Source: Pseudochryseolinea flava
Lineage (GTDB): Bacteria > Bacteroidota > Bacteroidia > Cytophagales > Cyclobacteriaceae
Assembly: GCF_003286915.1 (NCBI RefSeq)
Contig: NZ_QMFY01000005.1
Location: forward strand, 62,001 to 126,000
Direction: 5' to 3'
Length of the DNA stretch: 64,000 nt
The notes below the pieces were generated by a model that was given only the letters and a program-made list of their open reading frames with translations, was not told the DNA's origin and searched no databases. The position numbers and the translations under genes are program-made. Positions 26,601-33,915 of the stretch are shown in pieces (the stretch's first letter is position 1; the number at the start of each line of letters is the position of its first letter).

Positions 26601-27125
26601 CGCTTTCGTTGGATCTGTATTGTACTTAAGTTCTGCTTTGTTCTTGATGCCGAATCGTCCCGAATGATTTGTAACGACATCCAATACGATCTTCATTCCG
26701 CGCGCGTGAACTTCATTGATAAGATCCTGAAATGTAGCGCCAGGCGATTCGAGTCGTGGATCTACCTTGGTGAAATCCCAGGCATGATATCCGTGATAAT
26801 CTAACGGTCCTCGATTTTGAACGATCGGTGTGATCCAAATTGCTGTGAACCCTAAATCTTTGATGTAATCTAGTTTTTGAATGAGCCCCTTGAAATCACC
26901 GCGCCACGTAACATCATTTGGATCGGTGATGGACGGACTATTGGTACCGTAAGAACACCATTCATTGGGTCTGTTGTTGGATGGATCTCCGTCGAAAAAC
27001 CTCGTCGTTATAAGGAAGTAGATCGTTTCTTTTCGAAAGTCTGTTTGTGCGCGTAGACCATGCGTTTGTAGTAACAACATGATCCCGAAACACAAACAAA
27101 AAATTGGTTGTGATTTTGTTTTCAT
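23667..27125 (-). CDS. Secreted GH13 alpha-amylase with three starch-binding modules and T9SS sorting domain
   Basis: 1,152 residues. Order: signal peptide (to about 27, GLRAQ), GH13 catalytic barrel (about 30-590), first CHB_HEX_C-like beta-sandwich (about 605-685), starch-binding module, CBM26-like (about 687-778), second CHB_HEX_C-like domain (about 785-872), two more CBM26-like modules (about 873-965 and 966-1050) and a C-terminal T9SS sorting domain (about 1075-1152, SYPNPADDR...LPSGLYIYRLRGRDIMTTQK). Catalytic residues: D293 in GFRWDTMK, E322 in VFGEVA, D403 in LDNHDFG. It hydrolyses alpha-1,4 glucans outside the cell. The three binding modules share HYWN/YYWN and TTWPGxxM motifs. A CBM-bearing AraC regulator lies upstream. 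Confidence 0.97.
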   Translation of the reverse strand: MKTKSQPIFCLCFGIMLLLQTHGLRAQTDFRKETIYFLITTRFFDGDPSNNRPNEWCSYGTNSPSITDPNDVTWRGDFKGLIQKLDYIKDLGFTAIWITPIVQNRGPLDYHGYHAWDFTKVDPRLESPGATFQDLINEVHARGMKIVLDVVTNHSGRFGIKNKAELKYNTDPTKAWYAPDNASWEYDGLTPNPQDGKIWSRANIAKLPAPYNSNLANFNWPCTESFVSTSDPNWFHHSGNGFAQGWDDIVNLYDRALAGDCPDLNTSSQFVRDYLVAAYTTFINMGVDGFRWDTMKHMSKEDALYFLDKFKAANPNLFVFGEVAQKRHELHTVEEINPHWYTWRGAVGSSANSGMAVLDFYAEATFHNVFQDGGNLSGVTAAARYDHLYSDPSTLLTWLDNHDFGPNNDWNQRFGGSAENLAACMNFMFTWRGIPVVYYGTEVQFKKGAYADIHDAAGISQSLDLTGRAYYGNEFSNAPNHKIYQHIKKLNAMRKAIPALQNGTWSWGGTSNGNGVGYVRKSGISEVAVGLAKDGVVTFNFSGLTNGTYRDAVTGNAIAVSNGNLSFTVQPSSAGVYVLNGPGIIGGNGVGFFQPGSGNPNNPLVSMSPAGGNYENPLQVTLAASGQNTPIKIYYTTNGSAPTTSSTLYSTPFTVTTSTTVKAIAIDAQNLQSAVASNAYTIGPITGLKVYFKKPASWTGPLKVYYWNTSPAGAISSTTWPGVDMTYDQASGWHTFTFPNVTSTNLIFNDTGSTTNKTVDLSRNTNGWYKGGAWYDSNPEATNTPPVVNVSPAGPYSGNSAVSITITATDNSETAPTIYYTLDGTTPTSNSTQAVGSTSLNIISTTTLKVFAVDNQSLASNIQTHQYTIGTYNGFTVYFRKPSAWSTTVKIHYWNASPSGSVTATTWPGVDMIPDGTGGWYKFTFPATMTRTNLIFNSNGSTSLKTVDLSRDKNGWFADGVWYDTDPRLGLRIHLKTTWSAPKIHYWNVMPAGTASTTWPGATMTLEGNGWYEYTIPNAACTNIVFSNNGSSQTGDLSRCGEGWYNSGTWSSSAGARSSTSKIINTELNRSESYPNPADDRVLISFHLPSQTHINLTVYNERGEIVATPVNERLESGSHIVELKTKQLPSGLYIYRLRGRDIMTTQKIIIAH

Positions 27126-27549
27126 AGATCTGGTTTAGGTTGTGGGATAGCAAACCAGCTGCAATCCCTGAAGGGTTTAGTGTGTTAAAAAATTTTGGCT
27201 TTGGTAATTGATCGCGTCTTATTACGATGTGCTAAAGATCTAAGGGGAATGAATGGTATTCGCTCCACGTTATAAAGTGATCGCTGGAATCAATTCAATT
27301 TCATGTGTCATCTGATAAAATGACACGTGCTACTTTTTTGAATGTACTGACGGTAAACGTTTTAATGCCTTGGTCCGCGATATGATGCGATCCTCGTTAC
27401 ACGTGATTAAACTAGAATGCTGGATAGAAAAAATGAACCTTCCTGAGGAATAGCCGCAGTACACGGGAGATGCAAATCGATCAGTTTAATAAATGATTGC
27501 CGTGGAGGCTTTGATGCAAGCACACAAATATGGCAACGATAACGTGCGC
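27126..27549. other. Upstream regulatory region of the alpha-amylase gene, no gene seen
   Basis: This 424-base stretch lies between the amylase start and the stop of the AraC-type regulator, both on the minus strand. It holds an inverted repeat at 27302-27329 and no convincing coding frame. I could not find a TTTG/TAnnTTTG pair at standard spacing. Confidence 0.5.
27302..27329. promoter_or_regulatory. Inverted repeat upstream of alpha-amylase, candidate operator
   Basis: CATGTGTCAT (27302-27311) matches ATGACACGTG (27320-27329) as an inverted repeat with nine of ten pairs and an 8-base gap. It lies about 180 bases upstream of the amylase ATG (minus strand). The T-run expected of a terminator is absent, so I read it as a possible binding site for the neighbouring AraC-family protein, which is inference. 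Confidence 0.4.
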
Positions 27550-29409
27550 TCAGGAGATGCTTTCAAGTTGCGTTTCGGCAACGTTAAAAAATTCCCGCGG
27601 CGTTTTACCCGTTGTTTTCTTAAAGGAGCGATTAAACGTAGTCTTCGAACTAAAACCAACTTCCATCGCTAAGGCCAAAAATGTATAATGTTTGTATTGA
27701 TCACTGGCGACCAACTTTTTGAATTCTTCGATCCGATATTCATTGATGAAATCGAAAAAATTCTTCTGATAGCCTTCATTAATGATGCGCGATAAAGTAT
27801 GAACGTTGGTATGCATCTGGTCCGCAAGTTCTTGCAACGTAAGCTTTGCGTTGAGAAACGGCTTATCTTTCCGCATCATGTGCGCAAGCGAATTTTTTAA
27901 TGTGTCGATATTGTCTTTTACCACTGTCGCCGATTTCTGTTTTTCTTCGTCTTCTTTTACAATCCGGAAAAGCATCGGGTATCGCATGATTAACACTGCA
28001 TGCATCGACGTGGAAAGCGCAAATACAACCCAAAAGATATCGACATTGACCTCATGGAAAATGCGTAGATCAGCGTGAAAAATTTTCCCGGAAATATAAA
28101 CGACGTGTGTACAGAACCAGAGTAGGAGACAAAGGCCACTATGCACAAATAGCGCGGTTACATAAGCGAACGAGTTTGGTCTCCCGTAGAGTTTCCCTGG
28201 CCTGAAGTAGTGTTCGTTCAAAAGACGTGCACAAAAAATCCAGCAGATGATGTTGTACACTAAACCGATCAGCTCCGTAGCGTTGAATAACCAAAAATAT
28301 TTTTGATCGATAATTGAATTGATAAAGATGTCCCGTGGTTGTATGAGCAACGGAACATAGAAAGCAAACTGGAGAAGCATGGGAATCAAGAAAATCCATT
28401 TCAAATACCTTGACCTGTTGCTGATGCCAGACAAACTTTTGATCACTGCAAAAAACATCGGTGCATAAAGAAAATACACGAAGTCGGAAAGCAGAAGTAC
28501 TTTCGGCGCCCAATTGAACAAAGTCCTGTTGTATGTTGCTGTGCGCGCGAAAAGCACGAGGCATGTAATACCCAGCAGTCCCGTGAATAGCCAACCAAGT
28601 TCACGATGTCGATCTTTCATTCCTGCGATAGAAACGATGAGGATGATCGCTTGAAACGCACTTGCTAAGAGTATAAAAGAGTAGAGTAGGTTTGTGCCAT
28701 TCGTAAGATCTTCCCATCCTTCTATGCTGCATGTGATGTTTTTTACGGTAGCGCCTTTGTTCCAAACAGCGTGGCGATTATACAGGGTTCTCCCGTTGTA
28801 ACGCGCTTCTACCGACGACCAACTTCCGCGATTAAATTTGAACCATAGCGAGTCCGTTGTTTTACGAATGTTAATGCCATAAGTACCATTGTCAAGACGC
28901 ACAAGTTTGAAGTTCGCGTCGTTCTCTTTCCAGTTGTTAAAACTCCCAGCAATGTATAACGATGCGTCAAATGGGGTGTTCGCAGGAATGTCTTCGACAA
29001 CGATACTCCAGTGGTATAGGAGCGCCTGGTCTTCCCAGCTTAATATTTGTATTGTTAAAGAATCTGGCGTTTGTGTTTCGTTCACGTGATTTCGATCACC
29101 CGTCTTATTGCCATTGATGTCGCCCTCAACGGTTGCCCATGAACCGCGTGTCACTTTGAAATCTATTTTCTTCGGCGTCTGCGGCAGCGTGATGGTGTAC
29201 GTTCCGTTTTTCTGTTTTAGAAATTGATAGGCGTCTTTCCCAGGACTCCAATCGTTTATTGTGCCCGCGAGAAATAACGTGTCGTGAGGCGGCGTGTGTT
29301 CCGGTACCTTGTCCACAATGATCGTGAGCTGTGCTGATGCTTGGAATGCTATCAAGAACAGCAAGAAGGCAACGATGTTCGTCAACGGTATGGCTACATT
29401 TTTCTGCAT
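27550..29409 (-). CDS. Membrane-bound AraC-family regulator with two extracytoplasmic CBM20-like domains
   Basis: I use the ATG at 29409; an in-frame GTG at 29418 would add three residues. About 619 residues: signal-like segment (to about 27, FQASAQ), two tandem CBM20-like domains (about 28-125 and 133-230; each has LFLAGTINDW or LYIAGSFNNW, GTY, FKVTRGSWATVEG or FKFNRGSWSSVEA and an N-R end), then about seven transmembrane helices (about 240-490), and an AraC helix-turn-helix (about 515-615: LTLQELADQMHTNVHTLSRI, GFSSKTTFNRSFKKTTGKTP). Periplasmic glucan binding coupled to DNA binding is inferred. It lies upstream of the amylase gene on the same strand. Confidence 0.88.
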   Translation of the reverse strand: MQKNVAIPLTNIVAFLLFLIAFQASAQLTIIVDKVPEHTPPHDTLFLAGTINDWSPGKDAYQFLKQKNGTYTITLPQTPKKIDFKVTRGSWATVEGDINGNKTGDRNHVNETQTPDSLTIQILSWEDQALLYHWSIVVEDIPANTPFDASLYIAGSFNNWKENDANFKLVRLDNGTYGINIRKTTDSLWFKFNRGSWSSVEARYNGRTLYNRHAVWNKGATVKNITCSIEGWEDLTNGTNLLYSFILLASAFQAIILIVSIAGMKDRHRELGWLFTGLLGITCLVLFARTATYNRTLFNWAPKVLLLSDFVYFLYAPMFFAVIKSLSGISNRSRYLKWIFLIPMLLQFAFYVPLLIQPRDIFINSIIDQKYFWLFNATELIGLVYNIICWIFCARLLNEHYFRPGKLYGRPNSFAYVTALFVHSGLCLLLWFCTHVVYISGKIFHADLRIFHEVNVDIFWVVFALSTSMHAVLIMRYPMLFRIVKEDEEKQKSATVVKDNIDTLKNSLAHMMRKDKPFLNAKLTLQELADQMHTNVHTLSRIINEGYQKNFFDFINEYRIEEFKKLVASDQYKHYTFLALAMEVGFSSKTTFNRSFKKTTGKTPREFFNVAETQLESIS

Positions 29410-29490
29410 ACACTTCACGCGTATCAGTTGGTTTAGGTTGTGAAATATCGAGGGGATTGGCTACCGGCAAGATAAAAGTAGCATATTCAG

Positions 29491-29557
29491 CAAACGTTTG
29501 AAATTTTATCTCCGCAATCGTTTGTGATAACGAATTAGTGTCGTTAAATCGATTGCG
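29491..29557. promoter_or_regulatory. Palindrome plus long inverted repeat between divergent genes
   Basis: CAAACGTTTG (29491-29500) is a perfect 10-base palindrome. Close by, CGCAATCG (29513-29520) and CGATTGCG (29550-29557) form inverted arms, with inner AACGA/TCGTT arms enclosing ATTAGTG. Both lie between the AraC-type gene start and the truncated-haemoglobin start. They may be binding sites for divergent control or a structured leader. Confidence 0.4.
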
Positions 29558-29665
29558 TTAAAAATGACTCACTTTAAAATAGAAGTTTCAATAGAGCGTG
29601 ATGTACGGAGGGATGTTTGTGCGATGGCGTACGAATCGTGGTGTTGCAATCCGTATTTTTGCTCT

Positions 29666-30031
29666 ATGGAACTTACTACATACGATCGCCTGGGAGAAGA
29701 TAATCTGCGCTTGATGGTCGATCGTTTCTACGATCTAGTCTTCAGTCATCCACAGATTTCTCGCTTGTTCAAAACCGATAAGGCATTGATAAAAGAAAAG
29801 CAGCGTTTGTTCTTAACACAATTCTTTGGTGGACCTGATCTTTATTCACAACAGTATGGCCACCCTCGAATGCGCGCGCGTCACATGCCTCATGCTATCG
29901 CTGAAGAAGATGCAGTCGCATGGCTTCAATGTATGTCGCAAGCCGTTCACAGTCTCGATATCGAGGAATCTCTGAAAGACGAAATGATGAAGCGGTTTAT
30001 TCCGACAGCGATGTTTATGGTCAACAGCTAG
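29666..30031 (+). CDS. Group II truncated haemoglobin
   Basis: I chose the ATG at 29666 (MELTTYDRLGEDNLRL); the reading frame extends up to ATG 29564, but those 34 residues are not family-like. The 121-residue protein has the truncated haemoglobin pattern: LMVDRFYDLVF, FFGGPDLYSQQYGHPRMRARHMPHAI (the proximal His lies in the RHMPH part), and AVAWLQCM with the Trp typical of group II. It is cytoplasmic and may bind oxygen or detoxify NO/peroxides. No operon partner is visible; it is divergent from the AraC-type regulator. Confidence 0.9.
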   Translation: MELTTYDRLGEDNLRLMVDRFYDLVFSHPQISRLFKTDKALIKEKQRLFLTQFFGGPDLYSQQYGHPRMRARHMPHAIAEEDAVAWLQCMSQAVHSLDIEESLKDEMMKRFIPTAMFMVNS

Positions 30032-30339
30032 GTCTTCGTATCAACGCTTCTTGCTGTTTATCATAGTAAAAAGAGAGCTGTCTCTAAAATTTAATAGAGC
30101 GTGCGCGCGGTGGCCCACCTTAAACGCGGGCGAGCCCCGGCATGTGCGATGGGCAGCATGTTTAAGTTCCCCGTTTTTCTTTTGTTACTTTTCTATTTGG
30201 GGAAGCAAAAAGAAGTAAGAAGAGATGATGCATGACCTAATTAGACGCACTTCATTAGAACATTCACAAAGTTGATAAGAGTAACGTGCGATCCTGTTTT
30301 TCGGCCGATATGAAAAACCTTTCTCCGGGCACTGATAAA
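30032..30339. other. Gene-free stretch with GC-rich core and imperfect hairpin
   Basis: No supported gene. A locally GC-rich tract (about 30100-30160) is followed by TTACTTTTCTATTTGGGGAA and AGCAAAAAGAAGTAA (about 30185-30225), whose ends form an imperfect inverted repeat. This resembles dispersed non-coding repeat remnants that recur in genomes of this phylum, but copy number cannot be judged from one window. Confidence 0.4.
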
Positions 30340-31158
30340 TCAAAACTTCTTGCTAATCAACCAAAGCACGCTTTCGATGATCAATGTGTTTTGTTCAGCG
30401 CTTCCAAACGATGATGACAACGCTTGGTTAGTTCCCCCATAGTCCATGTCGTTGTGACCCATGTTGATGTAAATCATCTTGAATCGCTTGTTAGTCCAGA
30501 CCACAGGAAAATATCCTTCGTGCCAGATCTCATGCGCTTTTGGTCCTGTACCCAACGGAAAACTTTTGGGATCGACAGAAAGCAAAATCGTGATGTCGCG
30601 ATTTTCTCTAAGATCTTTTTCCCACGCATACCATTCATTGGGTGACGCAGTAATTGTACTTGAAAGTTTTTTTGTTGCGGGATGTTTTCTGTTTTCAACG
30701 CGAAGAGTTGCCGAAGTTGGTCTCCAGGTGTTTCGGGCATATTGACCACTTCCGAGAAATGTATTGTGATACCAATCCCAATCTTGATTGTAGGTAGAGG
30801 GTGTTAAAGCGAATGCGGCGAAATGAAAGCCCATCCATCCACCACCACGTTCTATGTACCGCTGAAAAGCTTCTCGTTGTAATTTATCTTCCGGACGCGT
30901 GTCTAGAAAAATTATGGCCTTGTAATTTTTTAGGAAATCATCATTGAGATTCTTCCAATTAGATGTTGTGTCGTACTGAAAACCATGTTCCTTCGCAATG
31001 GAGGGAAACCAATCATTGGCTTCTTTTACAAAACTGATGTGCGCTTTATCGTGCTTAGCGGTAAAGAATGCGATTACCTTCGGAGATTGTTTGCTTTGTG
31101 CAGCAACGGCTTGTGAGACGAATAGTACAACAAGAAAATAGGCTAGTCGCGTTTTCAT
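30340..31158 (-). CDS. Secreted ThuA-like domain protein
   Basis: The ATG at 31158 begins a signal peptide (MKTRLAYFLVVLFVSQAVAAQ); the frame extends to a TTG at 31179 but without support. The mature protein is a single ThuA-like domain (PF06283): VIAFFTAKHDKAHISFV, AIIFLDTRPEDKLQREAFQRYI, GGGWMGFHFA and FPVVWTNKRFKMIYINMGHND. The family has a class I glutamine amidotransferase-like fold and is common in sugar-metabolism loci of Bacteroidota as a probable hydrolase or binding protein. No catalytic triad can be confirmed by eye. It probably works in the periplasm. Confidence 0.9.
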   Translation of the reverse strand: MKTRLAYFLVVLFVSQAVAAQSKQSPKVIAFFTAKHDKAHISFVKEANDWFPSIAKEHGFQYDTTSNWKNLNDDFLKNYKAIIFLDTRPEDKLQREAFQRYIERGGGWMGFHFAAFALTPSTYNQDWDWYHNTFLGSGQYARNTWRPTSATLRVENRKHPATKKLSSTITASPNEWYAWEKDLRENRDITILLSVDPKSFPLGTGPKAHEIWHEGYFPVVWTNKRFKMIYINMGHNDMDYGGTNQALSSSFGSAEQNTLIIESVLWLISKKF

Positions 31159-31238
31159 CGGTAAATGGATTGTCACCAAAGATCATGAAAACAATTTTCT
31201 TTTCGACTAACCTATTTTCGGTGGTGGACAAATAAAGA

Positions 31239-31712
31239 TTAAAAATTTCCCTTTTTTCTGTCAGGGAAGGATAGTGCTACCAACGTCCTGCCTTCCGTCA
31301 ATTGTTCAGACGAGTACGCAACGTTCAGTGTGGCCCCCTTTTTGTTGAGCGCTACCAGATCTTTCACAAGGATTGTCATCGCGTTACGTTCATCCGTACG
31401 GTCTGGAAATTTCCATTCTTTCAAAATGTTTCCAGCTTCATCGCGTACCGTAAGCTTTCGACCTGTCGCATTTTCATCGTGACATCGTTTGTAAATAATC
31501 GTAATGCGGTCATTGGCATTTGCATTTTCAATGGGAATGTTCTTCAACTGAATCGTCTTCCCCGTAACACCTTGTTGAAGAATCAGCTTATCATTTAGGT
31601 AAACTTCATAATACTCACCACCAGCGTAGGCAGGGATGATAGAAGAGCACATCAGCAACGAAAGGAAAGTAAAGACTTTGACGAGTGATTGCGACCATGG
31701 CTGTGTTTTCAT
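31239..31712 (-). CDS. Hypothetical secreted protein
   Basis: 157 residues with a signal peptide (VFTFLSLLMCSSIIPAYAG, cleavage near residue 30). The mature part is beta-rich: YYEVYLNDKLILQQGVTGK, RITIIYKRCHDEN and ATLNVAYSSEQLTEGRTLVAL. No family is recognised. It lies 80 bases before the ThuA-like gene on the same strand and could be co-transcribed. Confidence 0.65.
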   Translation of the reverse strand: MKTQPWSQSLVKVFTFLSLLMCSSIIPAYAGGEYYEVYLNDKLILQQGVTGKTIQLKNIPIENANANDRITIIYKRCHDENATGRKLTVRDEAGNILKEWKFPDRTDERNAMTILVKDLVALNKKGATLNVAYSSEQLTEGRTLVALSFPDRKKGNF

Positions 31713-31882
31713 AGGATTTTATTTTTGGTGATCGTTTTGTTATGTAAATGAACGTTATCACGCCGTAGCGGTAAAATTTATATGACCACTGGCAATGTTT
31801 CCTTGATGAAAAGCGCATTAGATGAGGCCGACAACCATCGATTCGCAACGAATGCCTATACTTGTACCCTAAATCAGAATGC

Positions 31883-32092
31883 ATGAACGTAAAAGATAGC
31901 AACGGCACGCCCTTGAACGAAGGAGACGCTGTTACAGTGATTAAAGATCTTAAGGTGCGTGGTTCGTCGTCCGTGATTAAACGCGGTACAATGGTCAAGA
32001 ATATTCGCCTCACAGATGATGAAGGGGAAATTGAAGGTAGGGTTGATAAATCCACCATTGTCTTGAAGACTATGTTTTTGAAAAAAGCATAA
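31883..32092 (+). CDS. PhnA-domain protein (YjdM-like), C-terminal domain only
   Basis: I start at the ATG 31883 (MNVKDSNGTPL); TTG 31862 is also in frame. The 69 residues match the PhnA domain: DSNGTPLNEGDAVTVIKDLK, GSSSVIKRGTMVKNIRLTDD and EGRVDKSTIVLKTMFLKKA. The zinc-ribbon N-terminal half found in longer PhnA proteins is absent. Function is not established despite the name's link to alkylphosphonate genes. It ends 12 bases before the PLD-like gene, likely in one transcript. Confidence 0.85.
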   Translation: MNVKDSNGTPLNEGDAVTVIKDLKVRGSSSVIKRGTMVKNIRLTDDEGEIEGRVDKSTIVLKTMFLKKA

Positions 32093-32104
32093 CTCGTAGC
32101 GCGT

Positions 32105-33343
32105 ATGTTGATAAAGAAACTAGCGGTTCCGCTCATTAACGAAAAAATATTGTTGCAGGCAGAATTCTGTCAGATTGTAACGGCAGGGCTATCTGACGAA
32201 GGCTTCGATTTCATTGCAAGTCGTCTACCCACAAAATGCAAAGTCGAACTCGTTACAGGTCTTGATGAAGTGACTTCACCCAAGGTGCTATGGCGCATTT
32301 GGAAACACTTTACGGATCGTATTTCCCTACGCATTTATACGAAGAACCCATTGCATGCAAACACGTTTATCATTCAACTTCCCTTCCGGAAAACGGTCGC
32401 ATATATCGGGTCAGGTAGTCTTACATTCGAAGGTTTGAAAGATCACGAAGAAGTATTTTATAAAGTCGCGGATGTAAAAGAGATCGAAAACTTAAAATCG
32501 TGGTTTGTTGGCTACTTCGAATTTGGCGAACCAATTACCGAAGAGATTATCAAGGAATATGATTTGATATATCCAACGTTGATGAAACGTCTAATCGCAT
32601 CGCGTAGAGATAAGGAGGAAGCATTGGCCATCGCGTCGCGCGCATTCAATTGGGATCAGTTCAAGTTTAGAAACCAGTTTTTTAAGAAAGAAGATTACCT
32701 GGTATTAAGCAACGAAAAAGCATCATCAATATCACCGATATTCCAAACAGAACGCGAGCAATTGCGTGAGAAGCTTTTGCAAGTGCACGAGCTTATCAAA
32801 CGTGATGTTTCGCTGATGAAAATTTCTACGGTAGGCGATAGCGTAAGCACGATTACACCTCAATATGAAAAGCCTGTAAAGGAAATTTACCTATCGTATG
32901 GTCGACGTGAAGCGGAGATGAAAAAATTTTCTCTTCATGCGTCTCAGGACGAGTTCGCGCAGTTGCAAATCGCCCTTCGTCAAAGAGAACTCGCAGTACG
33001 TTTAGTTGTGGGTGTGGCTGGAATGGAGGGTATCGACAGACCTTTCTTTCATCAGCAGATGACTGACGAATCATTCAGAGCTGTAATCTACAAGGATATC
33101 GTGGCACTTGGATCTCCGTATTGGATTGATATCGTCGGGAAAAGAATCGATGTTGGGAGCTTTAAAGATGAAAAAGCATTACATGCCTTTACGCAGCAAG
33201 ACGATTTTCGATTCAGTACATTTTCTATCGGAAGAAATTTCAGCCCGGGTGATGTTGCCATAAGCTCAGATCAACTTCCAATCACGTTAGCAGGTGAGTT
33301 AAATAAGATGCTCGGTATTTATCAGCGCGTCATGCGGTCTTAG
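32105..33343 (+). CDS. Degenerate PLD-like-domain protein of unknown function
   Basis: 412 residues without signal peptide. The N-terminal part (about 20-150) follows a phospholipase D-like nuclease domain as in restriction-enzyme families: LVTG, then LHANTFII (84-91) in place of the HxK motif, then IGSGSLTFEGLKDHEEVFYK (101-120), which corresponds to the GSxNLTxxGLxxNxE motif. The Lys of HxK is Asn here, so hydrolysis is doubtful. The C-terminal half (about 200-412) is helix-rich with no recognised domain. The upstream PhnA gene is 12 bases away. A hairpin follows the stop. It could be a regulator, a DNA-binding protein or an inactive nuclease partner. Confidence 0.65.
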   Translation: MLIKKLAVPLINEKILLQAEFCQIVTAGLSDEGFDFIASRLPTKCKVELVTGLDEVTSPKVLWRIWKHFTDRISLRIYTKNPLHANTFIIQLPFRKTVAYIGSGSLTFEGLKDHEEVFYKVADVKEIENLKSWFVGYFEFGEPITEEIIKEYDLIYPTLMKRLIASRRDKEEALAIASRAFNWDQFKFRNQFFKKEDYLVLSNEKASSISPIFQTEREQLREKLLQVHELIKRDVSLMKISTVGDSVSTITPQYEKPVKEIYLSYGRREAEMKKFSLHASQDEFAQLQIALRQRELAVRLVVGVAGMEGIDRPFFHQQMTDESFRAVIYKDIVALGSPYWIDIVGKRIDVGSFKDEKALHAFTQQDDFRFSTFSIGRNFSPGDVAISSDQLPITLAGELNKMLGIYQRVMRS

Positions 33344-33353
33344 CGCTAGATTT

Positions 33354-33388
33354 TTCACAGGATAGCAGCGCTTCTACTATCCTGTGAA
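33354..33388. terminator. Bidirectional hairpin terminator
   Basis: TTCACAGGATAG (33354-33365) pairs perfectly with CTATCCTGTGAA (33377-33388). T/A-rich sequence flanks both sides (TTTTT before, ATTTT after). It separates the convergent PLD-like and Hsp20 genes. Confidence 0.82.
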
Positions 33389-33394
33389 TGAATT

Positions 33395-33763
33395 TTATCC
33401 GACAACTTTTCTGTGGTATCCACTTGCTTTCTCGTTGAATGGCATATCCACAATCAAATGACTTTCATCGTAAGTAGCCGTGATAGACTCTGCAGAAATA
33501 AAGTAAGGTATCGGTTTACTGTACACGACGAGTGGCATATGAACGGCTTTCCCATTGCTATCGATCGTGATATGATAGAAGATCGATAGCTCGTTATTAT
33601 GAATTTCCACTTGCAGTGATTCTTTGTCCATACCCGGTACACGAACTTTCATTTCATGGCCTTCCGATTTTTTATGAAGTTGTAACTGAGGCTCGCTGGT
33701 GCCACCGTTCAAAGTATTCAATACATCAACGGAGGTTACTAAATTCTTAAAGTGCTTTTTCAT
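33395..33763 (-). CDS. Small heat-shock protein (Hsp20/alpha-crystallin family)
   Basis: I chose the ATG at 33763, because AGGAG lies nine bases upstream (33777-33773) and MKKHFKNLV follows; the frame runs to 33823 but without support. The 122 residues carry the alpha-crystallin core: HEMKVRVPGMDKESLQVEI, NELSIFYHITIDSNG and ESHLIVDMPFNE. The C-terminal I-x-I motif is not clear. The protein would hold unfolded proteins during stress. A promoter-like sequence is marked separately. Confidence 0.8.
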   Translation of the reverse strand: MKKHFKNLVTSVDVLNTLNGGTSEPQLQLHKKSEGHEMKVRVPGMDKESLQVEIHNNELSIFYHITIDSNGKAVHMPLVVYSKPIPYFISAESITATYDESHLIVDMPFNEKASGYHRKVVG

Positions 33764-33792
33764 TATTTTAATCTCCTGTGTGAATCCTCCGC

Positions 33793-33824
33793 CAAATAGA
33801 ATACCAATCTCGGGGCAAGACAAA
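33793..33824 (-). promoter_or_regulatory. Bacteroidota-type promoter for hsp20
   Basis: On the minus strand TTTG (33824-33821), a 20-base spacer and TCTATTTG (33800-33793) match the TTTG/TAnnTTTG consensus with one deviation. The predicted start is about 20 bases before the hsp20 Shine-Dalgarno site. Confidence 0.5.
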
Positions 33825-33915
33825 AAGGCGTATTCTTGAAGGTTAATTAATTTTTGATGCGGGAACTTTTTAATTTAGACGCTGTAATGTCATATCTTTT
33901 GCCAATTCAGCAGCC

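Noticed and set aside
29126-29470. 114-residue minus-strand ORF overlapping the AraC-type gene
   Set aside because: It is in another frame of the CBM20-like coding region with no family features.
31615-32136. 173-residue minus-strand ORF across the PhnA gene
   Set aside because: It overlaps the PhnA and secreted hypothetical genes antisense and has no protein-like features.
32105-33343. Restriction or defence system based on the PLD-like domain
   Set aside because: The catalytic HxK is lost and no methylase, helicase or other defence gene is adjacent.
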